Counted from the stretch's first letter, positions 47,305 to 56,968 are shown. The stretch: DNA of 64,000 bases from Flavobacteriia bacterium (GCA_016183815.1 JACPDW010000015.1:43779-107778); one strand, 5' to 3'. Program-made: numbers and translations. The notes: generated from the letters alone by a model not told the origin.

Positions 47305-48462
47305 ATGAAAAATCCATTTTCTGTTTGGAAAATATACATCATATTGCTTTTAAGTTTAAGTATTTCTGGGTATTTATTGTTTAAAGCTTTAAGTGAAATT
47401 CATTTTATTAAAGTAAATGATGGAACAGGCACACATCTTTGGAAAGATTTTAACAACAATCAAGCAATAGATTTTACCCTTGAAAATGAATTTTACGAAG
47501 TAAAATCGGGCAATTTTCGTCTAAAAACTTCAACAGATTACCTCAATGAAATACAATGGACTAGTAAAGCGTTTTTCTGTCTTTTGTTAGCGTTTTTCTT
47601 TGTTTGTTGTCGTGATCTTGCTTATATGTGGCGAATTAAACTGTTAACAAAAGGTAAAATCAGTTGGTCAAGGTCTTTGAGGGTGATTTTATTATGGGAA
47701 TTTGCATCTGCATTAAGCCCTGGTATTGTAGGAGGGGCTGCTGTTGCTATGTTTATTTTAAAGAAAGAAAAAATATCTCTTGGAAAATCAACTTCAATTG
47801 TGATAATAACCGCTTTAATGGACAATTTGTTTTATTTATTACTTATTCCATTTTTATTTCTTTTAATTGACTCTTCTTCTTTGTTTCCCAATCAATTTTC
47901 TTTTGAAAAGAGTGTACAATTAATTTTTTGGTCGGGTTATGTTATTATTTTTCTGCTCAGTATTTTTTTAATTTTAGGAATATTTTTCTTTCCAAAATGG
48001 ATAAAATCTTTTTTGATGTTACTTTTTAGTTTACCCATTTTAAACAAATGGAAAAAGAACGCAGAACATACTGGAAATGAAATTATTCAGACTTCAAAAG
48101 AATTTAAAAACGAAAAAAAAACTTTTTGGTTGTCACCGTTTTTTGCAACAATTTTATCTTGGTCTTCCAGGTATTTAGTTATCAATTGCATAATTGCAGG
48201 TTTTATTCATTTACAAGGGATTCAACACATTCAAATATTAGCAAAACAAGTGGTAATGTGGTTGTTTTTATTGATTAGTCCAACACCTGGAGCAAGTGGA
48301 ATAGCAGAATTTGCATTTAGTGAACTAATGCAAGATTTAAGTAGCTCTTTGTTTTTAATTACTACTTTGGCAATCTTATGGAGATTAATTTCCTATTTTC
48401 CTTATCTAATTGTCGGTTCAATATTGTTGCCTTTTTGGCTAAAAAAGAAAAGAGATGAATAA
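47305..48462 (+). CDS. YbhN/AglD-type multipass membrane protein (LPG synthase TM region family)
   Basis: A 385-residue membrane protein with about 8 helices and the family pattern WEFASALSPGIVGGAAVAMFILKKEKISLGKS and late PTPGASGIAEFAF. Relatives include the transmembrane half of lysylphosphatidylglycerol synthase (MprF); the aminoacyl-transferase half is absent, so a lipid transport or flipping role is the most that can be said. It begins 12 bases after the lipoprotein gene and ends 8 bases inside the next gene. Confidence 0.87.
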   Translation: MKNPFSVWKIYIILLLSLSISGYLLFKALSEIHFIKVNDGTGTHLWKDFNNNQAIDFTLENEFYEVKSGNFRLKTSTDYLNEIQWTSKAFFCLLLAFFFVCCRDLAYMWRIKLLTKGKISWSRSLRVILLWEFASALSPGIVGGAAVAMFILKKEKISLGKSTSIVIITALMDNLFYLLLIPFLFLLIDSSSLFPNQFSFEKSVQLIFWSGYVIIFLLSIFLILGIFFFPKWIKSFLMLLFSLPILNKWKKNAEHTGNEIIQTSKEFKNEKKTFWLSPFFATILSWSSRYLVINCIIAGFIHLQGIQHIQILAKQVVMWLFLLISPTPGASGIAEFAFSELMQDLSSSLFLITTLAILWRLISYFPYLIVGSILLPFWLKKKRDE

Positions 48463-49561
48463 AGAGTTTAAAAAGAAGTTTTTTGATAATTTGAGTGAGA
48501 ACAAGTTAATAATTATTCAGCATTCTTTTTCATTTTCTCCTGTTAATCAACTGTTAAATCAAATTGAAAAAAAACATAAAAATTTTGATTTAAGTGATAA
48601 AAATGTATTTAAAGAGATAAATTCCTTACATCGTGAAAACTATTCTTCTTTTTTTGATTCTGACTTAATTATTATTCATCATGCACAATTAATTCATTCC
48701 TTAGAAGAATTAGTTCTTTGGTGTTTACAAGAACAGGATAAAAAAACTTTTGTCTTGTTTTGTTCAGCCATTCCAACAATAAATGAAGATTTATTTAGTT
48801 TTTTTAAAACACATCAAGTTTTTTCAAGTTATCATGAAACTTTTCTTAATGAAATAGAAATAAAAGGAATGCAATCTGCTATAAAGGAGTTAAAAAATAT
48901 TTTGGTTTTTGGTTCAAGTATTTCATTTACAGAAAACAAACAAAGAGAAGATTTTTACGAAACCCAATTACACATTCTTTTAAATCTACTTTCTTTAAAG
49001 GATAATAAAGTGAATAAAAAGGAAAAATTAATTCAAATTCTACGTTATCTGTCAATGAAGAGTGGAGAAAATTGTAGTTATTTAGAAATGGGCATTGCAT
49101 GTGGTTTAGACAATGAAACAGCAGAAAAATATATTCATTTACTGAAAGACTATCAAGTGATTATACAATTAAAATCCATATTTAATGAGCACAGATACGA
49201 AATTAAAAAAGGAAATAGTTTTTATTTTTATGATAATGGATTTAGAAATTATTTAATTCAGCAATTTCAATTGTTTGAACAACGATTCGACCAAGATTTT
49301 TTGTGGAGAAATTGGCTTATTGCTGAAAAATACAAAATAAATGCCGAATCAAAATATTCTTTTTGGTTGACACACACCAAACAAAAAATAGAATTTATTG
49401 AAGAAAACAGCAGAAAATCTACTTCTAATGCGTATATTTTTCAGTGGGATAAAAGAAAAGTTAAAAAAGCACCGACAAGTTTTTTGAAATATTACCCTCA
49501 AACACTTTTAAAAGTAATTCATCAATCCAACTTTATTCCTTTTTTATTAGAAAAAAACTAG
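48455..49561 (+). CDS. DUF4143-like protein without a P-loop
   Basis: The 368 residues have the layout of the AAA-14/DUF4143 family: LVLWCLQEQDKKTFVLFCSAIP in the place of Walker B and sensor, then a winged helix (GIACGLDNETAEKYIHLLKDYQVI, about 211-234) and FYFYDNGFRNYLIQQF. But the expected Walker A site holds KLIIIQHSFSFSP (about 17-29), with no G..G.GKT. It probably cannot hydrolyse ATP. It overlaps the YbhN-like gene by 8 bases and converges on secDF. A complete family member lies at 25686-26873. Function unknown. Confidence 0.65.
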   Translation: MNKEFKKKFFDNLSENKLIIIQHSFSFSPVNQLLNQIEKKHKNFDLSDKNVFKEINSLHRENYSSFFDSDLIIIHHAQLIHSLEELVLWCLQEQDKKTFVLFCSAIPTINEDLFSFFKTHQVFSSYHETFLNEIEIKGMQSAIKELKNILVFGSSISFTENKQREDFYETQLHILLNLLSLKDNKVNKKEKLIQILRYLSMKSGENCSYLEMGIACGLDNETAEKYIHLLKDYQVIIQLKSIFNEHRYEIKKGNSFYFYDNGFRNYLIQQFQLFEQRFDQDFLWRNWLIAEKYKINAESKYSFWLTHTKQKIEFIEENSRKSTSNAYIFQWDKRKVKKAPTSFLKYYPQTLLKVIHQSNFIPFLLEKN

Positions 49562-52500
49562 TCTTTTAACTTTTTATCTAAGTCAATTAAAATTGGAGTT
49601 GCTACGCAAAGTGAGGAGTAAGTTCCAACAAAAACACCAATCATCAACGCAAAAATAAATCCTTTAATAGCTGCACCTCCGAATATAAATATCACTAATA
49701 AAACAATGAATGTTGTAAATGAGGTATTAAACGTTCTACTAAGGGTCGAGTTTAATGAATCGTTAATTCTTTGTCTATTATTGCCTTCATCTTTTCTTAA
49801 ACCAATATATTCACGTATCCTATCATAAATAATTACGGTGTCATTGATGGAATAACCGATTACAGTTAAGATAGCTGCAATAAATACTTGATCTACATCC
49901 ATATTAAAACCTAACAGACCATGTAAAGCGGCAAAACAACCTAATACAATTACAACATCATGTCCCAAAGCTAAGATGGCTGCGGTTGAATATTGCCATT
50001 TTCCAAATCTCATTAAGATATAGGCAAACATAATTATTAAGGACAATAAAACTGTAATAAAAGAAGATGAAATCATTTCTTTTGACACAGAAGCAGAAAC
50101 GCTTCTTGACTCTAAAATAGTAAAGTTTCCTAGTTTGTCTTTACATAATGTTAATCCTTCATTAAGCTTTTCCGTTACTAAAGTCGAAGCGGATTCATCG
50201 GCTAATTTATAGTTCGTTGTAATGTCAACAGTAAAGGAGTTTGCTTTTGTTTTTACATCAATCGAAGCTGATTTGCCCTTATCAACTAATACTTTTGATA
50301 AGTTTTCTTTCACGTAATCAATTTTGACTGGTTTTTCAAATTTAACAGAAAATGTTCGACCACCTGAAAATTCTACACTAGGATTAAGACCTTTGGTAAA
50401 AATAAAAAACAAACTTAAAGCAACCAACACACCTGAAATCATATAATAAAATTTTCTATTTTCAACAAATTTTATATTTGTATTAATCATAAAATTTGAA
50501 GTCAATTTTGTTGTAAAATTAATTTTAACATCTTTCTCTAAAAGATAATAAATAATCAATTTTGATACAACAACAGCAGAAAATACTGAAGTAAAAATAC
50601 CAATGATTAATGTGGTTGCAAAAGACTCAATTGGACCTGATCCAAAAACTTTTAGAACGATTGCAGTAAGTAAAGTAGTTAAATTCGCATCTATAATTGA
50701 ACTTAAGGCTTTTGAAAACCCTCTTTCAACCGACGTTTTAACGTCAATTCCTTGTCTTTGTTCTTCTTTAATCCGTTCATAAATTAGTACATTGGCATCG
50801 ACCGCCATACCCATGGTCAATACGATACCTGCAATACCAGCTAAAGTCAATACAGCCCCAAAGGAAGCTAATGATCCTAAAATAAATAAAATATTAGCGA
50901 TAAGAGAAATATTAGCGATAAGTCCTCCTTTACCATAAAATAAAAAGATGTATAAAAAAACTACCAATAAAGCAATTCCGAACGAATACAAACCTGATTG
51001 AGCATTTTCGGCCCCAATTGTTGGACCAACTTTTGTTTGTTCTTTAATTACACAAGGAGCGGGTAAAGCACCACCGTTTAACAAACCAGCTAAATCTTCC
51101 GCATCACTTATAGAAAAATTTCCTGAAATTTGTGTGTTTCCTCCTGTAATAGGTTCGTTGACTCTTGGAGCAGAATAAACCACATCATCCATTGTGATTG
51201 CTACAAATTTACCCACATTATTGCTCGTCATCTGTGCCCATTTATCTGCACCTTCAACTGTCATCGTTAGATCAACAGTAATTAATCCAGAATTTTGGTC
51301 TAATCCTTTTGTTGCATTTTTAATGTCTTTTCCACCAACCAATGCCTTTCCGTTATCAGGAATTTTCACTGCAAACAATTGATAGGCCATTTCTTTAGAG
51401 TTGACGGCAATCTTTTCTAAATTAGCTGACCACATAAATTTTAAGTCTTCTGGAAATAATTTTTGTATGTCTTTCCTAGATAAAATTTTTGTAACTTTTT
51501 CTTTGTCTTCAACCTTTACATTACCCATCACAACGGACTCACCGCCAGTTAGATAATCATTCAATCCTTTTTCACTTGAGTTTGCACTCATTGATTTGAT
51601 TTCTTCTGTTTTATTAGTAGTGTCCGTTGCTATTTTAGCACTATCAACCACAGAAGTAGAATCAAGAGTTAATGAAGAACTGTCAGACAATTCAGTTTCA
51701 ATCAATTCTTTTTGTTTAGAAAGCACATTAGCTTGAGCCAATTGAGAAGCAATTTGTTCTTTTTGATAAGTCTCAAAAAACTGTAAATTAGCTGTAGATT
51801 GTAATTTTTCTGCAACGGTTGCTTCATCTTGAACGCCAGGCAACTCAATATATAAACGGTTTGAATTTGGATCTTTTTGTATATTTGGTTGAGCTACACC
51901 AAACTGATTGATACGTTTGTTCATGATTTGTTCAACGCCGTCCATTGAACTATTTACCTTAGCTCTTAAGAAATTAACAACGTCTGAATTGCTTGAGTTT
52001 TTATTCAGTTCATCTATCTCTGTTATAGCTAATTCTCTAACTATTAACGCGTTTTTATTTAATTTTTCAAACTCTTCTTTAAATAAATCTATAAAATCAC
52101 CACCTTTGGTTAAGTGAGTATGAAGTGCATTCTCAAAAGGTTTTTTAAACTTGATGTCTCTAGGGTTACGGGCAAAACTTTTTACCAATTCAGGTACAGA
52201 GATTTCTAATGTAACACTCATTCCTCCAACTAAATCAAGTCCAAAAGCAAGTGATTTAGCTTTAACATCTTGAAAATTAGAACCAATAATCGGGTAAACT
52301 TTTGTATTAGCTTTTTCTTTTAAAATTTGATTTACATAAGCAGACTTAGCCAACTCGTATGCCTCTGGTTTAGAAAAATCAACAGATGTTCCGTTTGGTA
52401 ATAAAGCTATACCGTTTGTACTTTTTGCTTCTTTTTCTAATTCATCAACTCTAATATTTGCTTCTTTTTCAGCTTTTTTCTCTACTGAGTTACTTACCCA

Positions 52501-52575
52501 TGTAAAAGACAATTGATAAATGCAAACTACGACTAATAATATGGTTAAAAACCAAAAAAAACCTTTATTTCGCAT
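49558..52575 (-). CDS. secDF: Fused protein translocase subunit SecDF
   Basis: SecD and SecF in one chain of 1005 residues, the usual Bacteroidota form, which uses the proton gradient to pull proteins through SecYEG. The SecD part (1-about 655) shows FGLDLVGGMSVTLEI (about 90-104), the P1 periplasmic domain with ELPGVQDEATV and the TM4-region signature AGIVLTMGMAVDANVLIYERI. The SecF part repeats FSGGRTFSV and TVIGYSINDTVIIYDRI. An inserted low-complexity Ser/Thr/Asp-rich stretch (about 290-335) lies within P1. Overlaps the DUF4143-like gene by 4 bases tail to tail. Confidence 0.97.
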   Translation of the reverse strand: MRNKGFFWFLTILLVVVCIYQLSFTWVSNSVEKKAEKEANIRVDELEKEAKSTNGIALLPNGTSVDFSKPEAYELAKSAYVNQILKEKANTKVYPIIGSNFQDVKAKSLAFGLDLVGGMSVTLEISVPELVKSFARNPRDIKFKKPFENALHTHLTKGGDFIDLFKEEFEKLNKNALIVRELAITEIDELNKNSSNSDVVNFLRAKVNSSMDGVEQIMNKRINQFGVAQPNIQKDPNSNRLYIELPGVQDEATVAEKLQSTANLQFFETYQKEQIASQLAQANVLSKQKELIETELSDSSSLTLDSTSVVDSAKIATDTTNKTEEIKSMSANSSEKGLNDYLTGGESVVMGNVKVEDKEKVTKILSRKDIQKLFPEDLKFMWSANLEKIAVNSKEMAYQLFAVKIPDNGKALVGGKDIKNATKGLDQNSGLITVDLTMTVEGADKWAQMTSNNVGKFVAITMDDVVYSAPRVNEPITGGNTQISGNFSISDAEDLAGLLNGGALPAPCVIKEQTKVGPTIGAENAQSGLYSFGIALLVVFLYIFLFYGKGGLIANISLIANILFILGSLASFGAVLTLAGIAGIVLTMGMAVDANVLIYERIKEEQRQGIDVKTSVERGFSKALSSIIDANLTTLLTAIVLKVFGSGPIESFATTLIIGIFTSVFSAVVVSKLIIYYLLEKDVKINFTTKLTSNFMINTNIKFVENRKFYYMISGVLVALSLFFIFTKGLNPSVEFSGGRTFSVKFEKPVKIDYVKENLSKVLVDKGKSASIDVKTKANSFTVDITTNYKLADESASTLVTEKLNEGLTLCKDKLGNFTILESRSVSASVSKEMISSSFITVLLSLIIMFAYILMRFGKWQYSTAAILALGHDVVIVLGCFAALHGLLGFNMDVDQVFIAAILTVIGYSINDTVIIYDRIREYIGLRKDEGNNRQRINDSLNSTLSRTFNTSFTTFIVLLVIFIFGGAAIKGFIFALMIGVFVGTYSSLCVATPILIDLDKKLKD

Positions 52576-52607
52576 ATTTTTAAGGTATATAAATATTTTT
52601 AAGGGTG

Positions 52608-52630
52608 CAAATATAGTGTTTATGTTTTAA
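52608..52630 (-). promoter_or_regulatory. secDF promoter
   Basis: On the minus strand TATATTTGC (box TATATTTG at 52608-52615) lies 33 bases before the secDF ATG, with TTTG 18 bases further upstream. Slightly short spacing but otherwise consensus. Confidence 0.6.
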
Positions 52631-52685
52631 ATTCAAAAATTAAATAACGAATCAATAATAAAAACTTTTCATTTTTAATAAATTG

Positions 52686-52717
52686 CTTGTTTAGTCAAAA
52701 ATAAATCGTTACATTTG
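52686..52717 (+). promoter_or_regulatory. Promoter of the 16-residue-repeat gene
   Basis: CTTG (52686-52689), 20 bases, then TACATTTG (52710-52717), 23 bases before the ATG at 52741. The -7 box is consensus. Confidence 0.55.
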
Positions 52718-52740
52718 TCTATATTTTAAATAGAGTAGAT

Positions 52741-53142
52741 ATGAAAAAAATCATGATTATATTTATGTTGTTGTTTGTAGGAATAAGTTTTTCTCAAGCC
52801 ATTTACATCAAAGGTTCAAGAGTTGGAGAAATTGAATCTGATGGTGATGTTTATATCAAAGGAAGTAGAGTTGGACAAATTGAATCTGATGGTGATGTAT
52901 ATCGAAACGGTTCAAAAATTGGTCAGATTGAATCAGATGGAGATATTTATCTGAATGGTTCTAAGGTTGGTCAATTTGAAAGCGATGGAGATGTGTATAA
53001 AAATGGTAGTAAAATTGGGGAAGTGGAATCAGATGGAGACATTTATAAAAATGGTTCAAAAATAGGTGACTGCAAGAATGTAAGAAGAGATTGGGTAGCA
53101 GGGGTGATTTTTTTCTATTTTATCGAAGATTTGGCGTATTAG
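52741..53142 (+). CDS. Secreted protein of 16-residue beta repeats
   Basis: A 133-residue protein: signal peptide (MKKIMIIFMLLFVGISFSQ), then about five copies of a 16-residue unit VGqIESDGDvYkNGSK (residues about 28-110), a cysteine (C-K-N) and a short hydrophobic tail (WVAGVIFFYFIEDLAY). Each unit suggests a beta hairpin, so a beta-solenoid or flower-like fold is plausible. The DNA repeats with a 48-bp period, but the copies differ at wobble positions, showing selection for protein. No function is known to me. The hydrophobic C-terminus could anchor it. Confidence 0.75.
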   Translation: MKKIMIIFMLLFVGISFSQAIYIKGSRVGEIESDGDVYIKGSRVGQIESDGDVYRNGSKIGQIESDGDIYLNGSKVGQFESDGDVYKNGSKIGEVESDGDIYKNGSKIGDCKNVRRDWVAGVIFFYFIEDLAY

Positions 53143-53155
53143 AGCATACTTTATT

Positions 53156-54286
53156 CTAAATCATAAAATCAAAGTAAGAGTTTGTCTTCATGATGTCAAT
53201 TTTGAAATCTCCTGTTTTGTCTTTCAAAATAATTACACTGTCAAACCCTAATTTGTCTAACTTATCAATTGATGCTAACTCTCCTTCTTTTAATTGTAAA
53301 ACTTTTCTTAACAACCAGTCAGATAAAGCTTTATTTGGATTTGTCATTAAAGCTTTTGAGTTTTCTTGACAAACTTTTGCAGAGAAAATTTCACCTGTTG
53401 GAATTTGCAAGTTAAAATTTTGGTCACGTTTTGGGAAAAAATTTGGATATTTTTTATTCAATTCTATAGGGATTGGAATATAAATCTCTCCAAAATCTCT
53501 TTTTCTTCCGTTTGCATTCCATTGATTTAAACCACTTCGTTCAAAAATAAATTTTTCACCTTTTTGAATACCATAAAGTGGTAAAATAATATAATTTTCG
53601 CCTTTTACAAGCTTGTCGTTTGCTATTTTTAAATCCCTATTTTCCTCGAATAATTCAAGTAACAATGAATACGGGTCTTCAAGTATATCAATTGGTAATC
53701 GAAATGCATTTTGTGGAATAATAAACTTTCTAAAAAGTGTACTTTTTGAATAACTATAAGAATAAAAATTTTTCCCATCTTCGAAAGACCAACCTGCTTT
53801 AGTTTTTTGAATATTATTTATGTTTTCGATATTAATTAAATCATAGTCTGTTTCAAATAAAAGTAATTCTTTTTCTTTTCGAGCAACAATATGATAAATA
53901 GAATTTTGTATATCATAAAGTCTTGTGGCAAGTAAAATTCTATCGTTTCTAAATTCAGCAACTTTTAAAGCTAATTCTTTATTTTCAAGATTGTTTATTA
54001 TTTTGGAAAGTGATGGAAATTCAGCTATTTTTTCATTTTTATTATTTGTAGGAGAAACAAATGTTTTCAATCCAACTCCAATTGAATTATAATTAGCATC
54101 AAAAGCAGTGTCAGATCGAGAAAGATTTCCTGCATCAAAACTTCTACAAAAAATATTCTCAGCAACACGATAGTTTATATATGGAATAGCATTATCACTG
54201 AACAAACCAGAAAGCTTTGAAACTACAGAAAGCAATTTTAAGTAGTTTCCATTTTTTTCAATGTTAATTTCTGCGAATGATTTCAT
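53156..54286 (-). CDS. Putative type II restriction endonuclease
   Basis: A 376-residue protein with no domain I can name, whose start overlaps the end of a C5 methyltransferase gene by 4 bases (ATGA). That coupling makes it the cognate nuclease by position. A candidate catalytic patch is FDA...SIGVGLKTFV (about 62-77), which resembles the D-x(n)-xK core of PD-(D/E)xK nucleases. Length fits a type II enzyme. A controller gene is not seen. Recognition sequence unknown. Confidence 0.7.
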   Translation of the reverse strand: MKSFAEINIEKNGNYLKLLSVVSKLSGLFSDNAIPYINYRVAENIFCRSFDAGNLSRSDTAFDANYNSIGVGLKTFVSPTNNKNEKIAEFPSLSKIINNLENKELALKVAEFRNDRILLATRLYDIQNSIYHIVARKEKELLLFETDYDLINIENINNIQKTKAGWSFEDGKNFYSYSYSKSTLFRKFIIPQNAFRLPIDILEDPYSLLLELFEENRDLKIANDKLVKGENYIILPLYGIQKGEKFIFERSGLNQWNANGRKRDFGEIYIPIPIELNKKYPNFFPKRDQNFNLQIPTGEIFSAKVCQENSKALMTNPNKALSDWLLRKVLQLKEGELASIDKLDKLGFDSVIILKDKTGDFKIDIMKTNSYFDFMI

Positions 54287-55512
54287 AGAACTTTAATGAT
54301 TTGTTTTGCAATCCTTTCAATTAAAGTTGTTGTTACTGAATTTCCAGCTTGCATATAAAGTTTACTATTTGCTAGTTTTGGAATTATATATTTATCAATT
54401 GGATAACCTTGAAATGCAAAACATTCTAAAGGAGTAAGTTTTCTAATTCCAAAATCATCTTTTATTAATGGAACATTATGTCCACCTGAGCCCATGTTTG
54501 CAGTTAATGTAGGACAAAGATTACTTTTATTTTCTCTTGCATAAACTCTACGCCATTGATAAACAGTATCTTTAGAAATCATTGTTTTTGCAAGTATAGG
54601 ATAATATTGATGATCTTTATTATAATAAAAAATATCGTCTTGTTTCTCCTTTTCTAATATATCATGAATCGTTTTTTCCAGCTTTATAGGTTTTGGAAAT
54701 TCAAATTTATGATAGTTTTTAACTTTTTTTGGGTCGAAAGCAACAATAAAAATTCTCTCACGATTTTGTGGAACATTTGCATGTGTTGCAGAATTTAATA
54801 CTTTATAAAAAACTTTATATTTATGCTTTATTTCTAAGGTTTCAATTATCGTTTTAAATGTATTACCCTTATCATGAGAAACTAAATTTTTCACATTTTC
54901 TAAAAAAACAACTTTTGGTTTGTGTTTTTCCACGATTTGTTCAATATCAAAAAATAATGTACCTCTTGTATCAGCGAATCCTTTTTGGTAACCAGCAATA
55001 GAAAAAGCTTGACAAGGAAATCCAGCACATAAAATGTCAAATTGTTCAGGGATATAATTTTTGTTTCGGTCTTTAGTAATGTCGCCAAATGGTACTTCTC
55101 CAAAATTTGCACGATATGTTTTTTGTGCTTCATTGTTCCATTCACTTGTAAAAACACATTTTCCACCAACATTTTGAAGTGCTAATCTAAAACCGCCTAT
55201 TCCAGCGAATAAGTCAATAAATTTAAACGTGTAATTTTCAGGAGTTGGAAATGGCACGTTCTCAACTTCAAATAAAAGTTGTTGTAAAGCATCTTCTGCA
55301 ACGATAGATAATTCTTGATCAATTTGTTTATACTCAACAAATTTATTCAATGTTGAAATGGCATCTTTTTCATAATGTTTTTTAATACCATTTCTATAAT
55401 TGTGTAAATAATGAGTTAAAACTGCTTTTTCTTCAAGTTCCCCATAAATTCTTAAACGATAGCTTTTATCGTCAAATTCTTCAATACTTACCGTTTGATT
55501 AATTACTTTCAA
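54283..55512 (-). CDS. DNA (cytosine-5) methyltransferase
   Basis: A 409-residue C5 methyltransferase. Motif I FAGIGGFRLAL (102-112) binds SAM; the catalytic Cys167 is in AGFPCQAFSIAG; ENV (205-207) is motif VI; NVPQNRERIFIVAF is motif VIII; and LTPLECFAFQGYP and QAGNSVTTTLIERIA are motifs IX-X. About 95 residues precede motif I, longer than usual; this extension (acidic, helical) may act in DNA contact or regulation. First gene of the restriction pair. The gene is flanked by conserved housekeeping genes, so the pair is a probable acquired cassette. Confidence 0.95.
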   Translation of the reverse strand: MKVINQTVSIEEFDDKSYRLRIYGELEEKAVLTHYLHNYRNGIKKHYEKDAISTLNKFVEYKQIDQELSIVAEDALQQLLFEVENVPFPTPENYTFKFIDLFAGIGGFRLALQNVGGKCVFTSEWNNEAQKTYRANFGEVPFGDITKDRNKNYIPEQFDILCAGFPCQAFSIAGYQKGFADTRGTLFFDIEQIVEKHKPKVVFLENVKNLVSHDKGNTFKTIIETLEIKHKYKVFYKVLNSATHANVPQNRERIFIVAFDPKKVKNYHKFEFPKPIKLEKTIHDILEKEKQDDIFYYNKDHQYYPILAKTMISKDTVYQWRRVYARENKSNLCPTLTANMGSGGHNVPLIKDDFGIRKLTPLECFAFQGYPIDKYIIPKLANSKLYMQAGNSVTTTLIERIAKQIIKVL

Positions 55513-55603
55513 TTTTATATTTTAATAAAAACAAATTTACAAATTTTACAAACAGCTTTATAATTAAATTAATTAATAAGCACAAAGATTCACCACAAGA
55601 AAT

Positions 55604-56278
55604 TCAAATCCCAAATCGCTTATAAATCCACTGAGCAAGTTCGTAATCATAAGGAGTAGTGATTTTTATGTTTTTTTCTTCACCATCAATCAACTTTAAG
55701 GAAACACCTGATTTTTCAACTAAAGAAGCATCATCGGTAATTTTTGATGAATATTTTTGATTGTAGGCTTTTAATAAGATGTTTTTTTCAAAAACTTGTG
55801 GAGTTTGAACTAAAACAAAATGTTTTCTATCTTCAGCTTTCGAATTAGAATTGGTGTTTTTTCTTAAAGAATCTTTAAGTGAAATAACAGGTATAACGGC
55901 AAGATCTTTTCCTACTAATTCAAACAATATTTTTAATAAATTTTGACTTACAAAGGGTCTTACAGCATCATGGACAGCAATATAATCACCATTACAATGT
56001 TTTAATGCATTTTTTATTGAATGGTACCTTTCTTTACCTCCTTCAATAATAATGTGTGGGATATTTAAATTATTTTTTAAACAATATTCATTCCAGTAAT
56101 TAATCCACACTTTGGGTAAAGTTACAATAATTTGTGCTTGAGAATCAAAACGATAAAATTGTTCGATGACAACTTGTAAGATTGCTTTTTGTTGAAGATT
56201 CAAAAATTGTTTAGGTATTTCTGTTAACATTCTTTTTCCTGTCCCACCAGCACAAATGATAATTGAATACTTTGCCAT
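55604..56278 (-). CDS. ispD: 2-C-methyl-D-erythritol 4-phosphate cytidylyltransferase
   Basis: The third step of the MEP isoprenoid pathway: CTP plus MEP gives CDP-ME. The 224-residue length is standard. The nucleotide site AGGTGKRMLTEIPKQFL (11-27) and the AVHDAVRPFV motif (about 101-110) are intact, as is the C-terminal ITDDASLVE. It lies 55 bases behind a small membrane protein on the same strand. Confidence 0.95.
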   Translation of the reverse strand: MAKYSIIICAGGTGKRMLTEIPKQFLNLQQKAILQVVIEQFYRFDSQAQIIVTLPKVWINYWNEYCLKNNLNIPHIIIEGGKERYHSIKNALKHCNGDYIAVHDAVRPFVSQNLLKILFELVGKDLAVIPVISLKDSLRKNTNSNSKAEDRKHFVLVQTPQVFEKNILLKAYNQKYSSKITDDASLVEKSGVSLKLIDGEEKNIKITTPYDYELAQWIYKRFGI

Positions 56279-56333
56279 TTACAAAAAAAGCTCACTATAA
56301 AGCAAGCTTCAATTTATTATTAAAAAAAAATGT

Positions 56334-56522
56334 TTATTTTAATTGACCACTTTTATTTTTGGCTTCGTGATTGAATTTTCTTTGGTAATTCATCCAAATA
56401 AAAAAACCTACAAATCCTAAAGCTAAAAAACTATAATTTAACACATTACCTACTTTGTCGTAAAAGATAAACATGGTTTGAAAAATCTCATCTAAACAAT
56501 AAAAAAATTTTGTTGAACTCAT
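56334..56522 (-). CDS. Small membrane protein, DUF6341-like
   Basis: A 62-residue protein with a single central membrane helix (about 26-46: YSFLALGFVGFFIWMNYQ) and polar ends. It resembles the short DUF6341 proteins of Bacteroidota, which share the position of the hydrophobic helix and a basic stretch after it. No function is known. Upstream of ispD on the same strand and probably co-transcribed. Confidence 0.6.
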   Translation of the reverse strand: MSSTKFFYCLDEIFQTMFIFYDKVGNVLNYSFLALGFVGFFIWMNYQRKFNHEAKNKSGQLK

Positions 56523-56652
56523 AATTTGTCAATTTTATGGCACAAAAATATAAAAATATTTTACAATTTTAAAATTATAATTAAAAAAATAAAAAATGTT
56601 AATTTATTTTTATTTACTTCAAGAATGTACGAACTTTGTAAAAAAAGTTATT

Positions 56653-56916
56653 ATGGAGATTTTTGTTGAAAATATCAAGTGTGCAGGTTGTATGAACACC
56701 ATTAAAAAATCTATTAAGGAGATTGTTGGAGAAAAAAATATTGAGATTGATTTAGAAAATGAAAAAATCACAGTAGATACCACCGAGGAAAATAGAGAAA
56801 AAATTGCAAAAAAATTATATTCTTTAGGTTATCCCGAAAAAGGAAACAACTCTTTTATTGAAAAAGCAAAAAGTTATGTGAGCTGTGCAATTGGTAAAGT
56901 AAGTGCTAAAAGCTAA
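56653..56916 (+). CDS. Heavy-metal-associated (HMA) domain protein
   Basis: A single ferredoxin-like HMA domain of 87 residues from ATG 56653 (the frame opens 19 codons earlier at 56596, but that stretch is not part of the family). The metal-binding motif is C10-A-G-C13-M-N-T-I, typical of copper chaperones and of similar domains in P-type ATPases; a C-terminal extension to SVSAKS contains one more Cys (about 75). No ATPase is nearby. Metal identity uncertain. Confidence 0.85.
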   Translation: MEIFVENIKCAGCMNTIKKSIKEIVGEKNIEIDLENEKITVDTTEENREKIAKKLYSLGYPEKGNNSFIEKAKSYVSCAIGKVSAKS

Positions 56917-56968
56917 ACAATTGATTTATAGCTTAAAAGTAAAAAATTTAAAAAAGATAGAAAAATTA

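Noticed and set aside
52790..53070. Regular 48-bp direct repeats that could suggest a CRISPR array
   Set aside because: There are no unique spacers; the units encode 16-residue protein repeats with wobble differences within one open frame.
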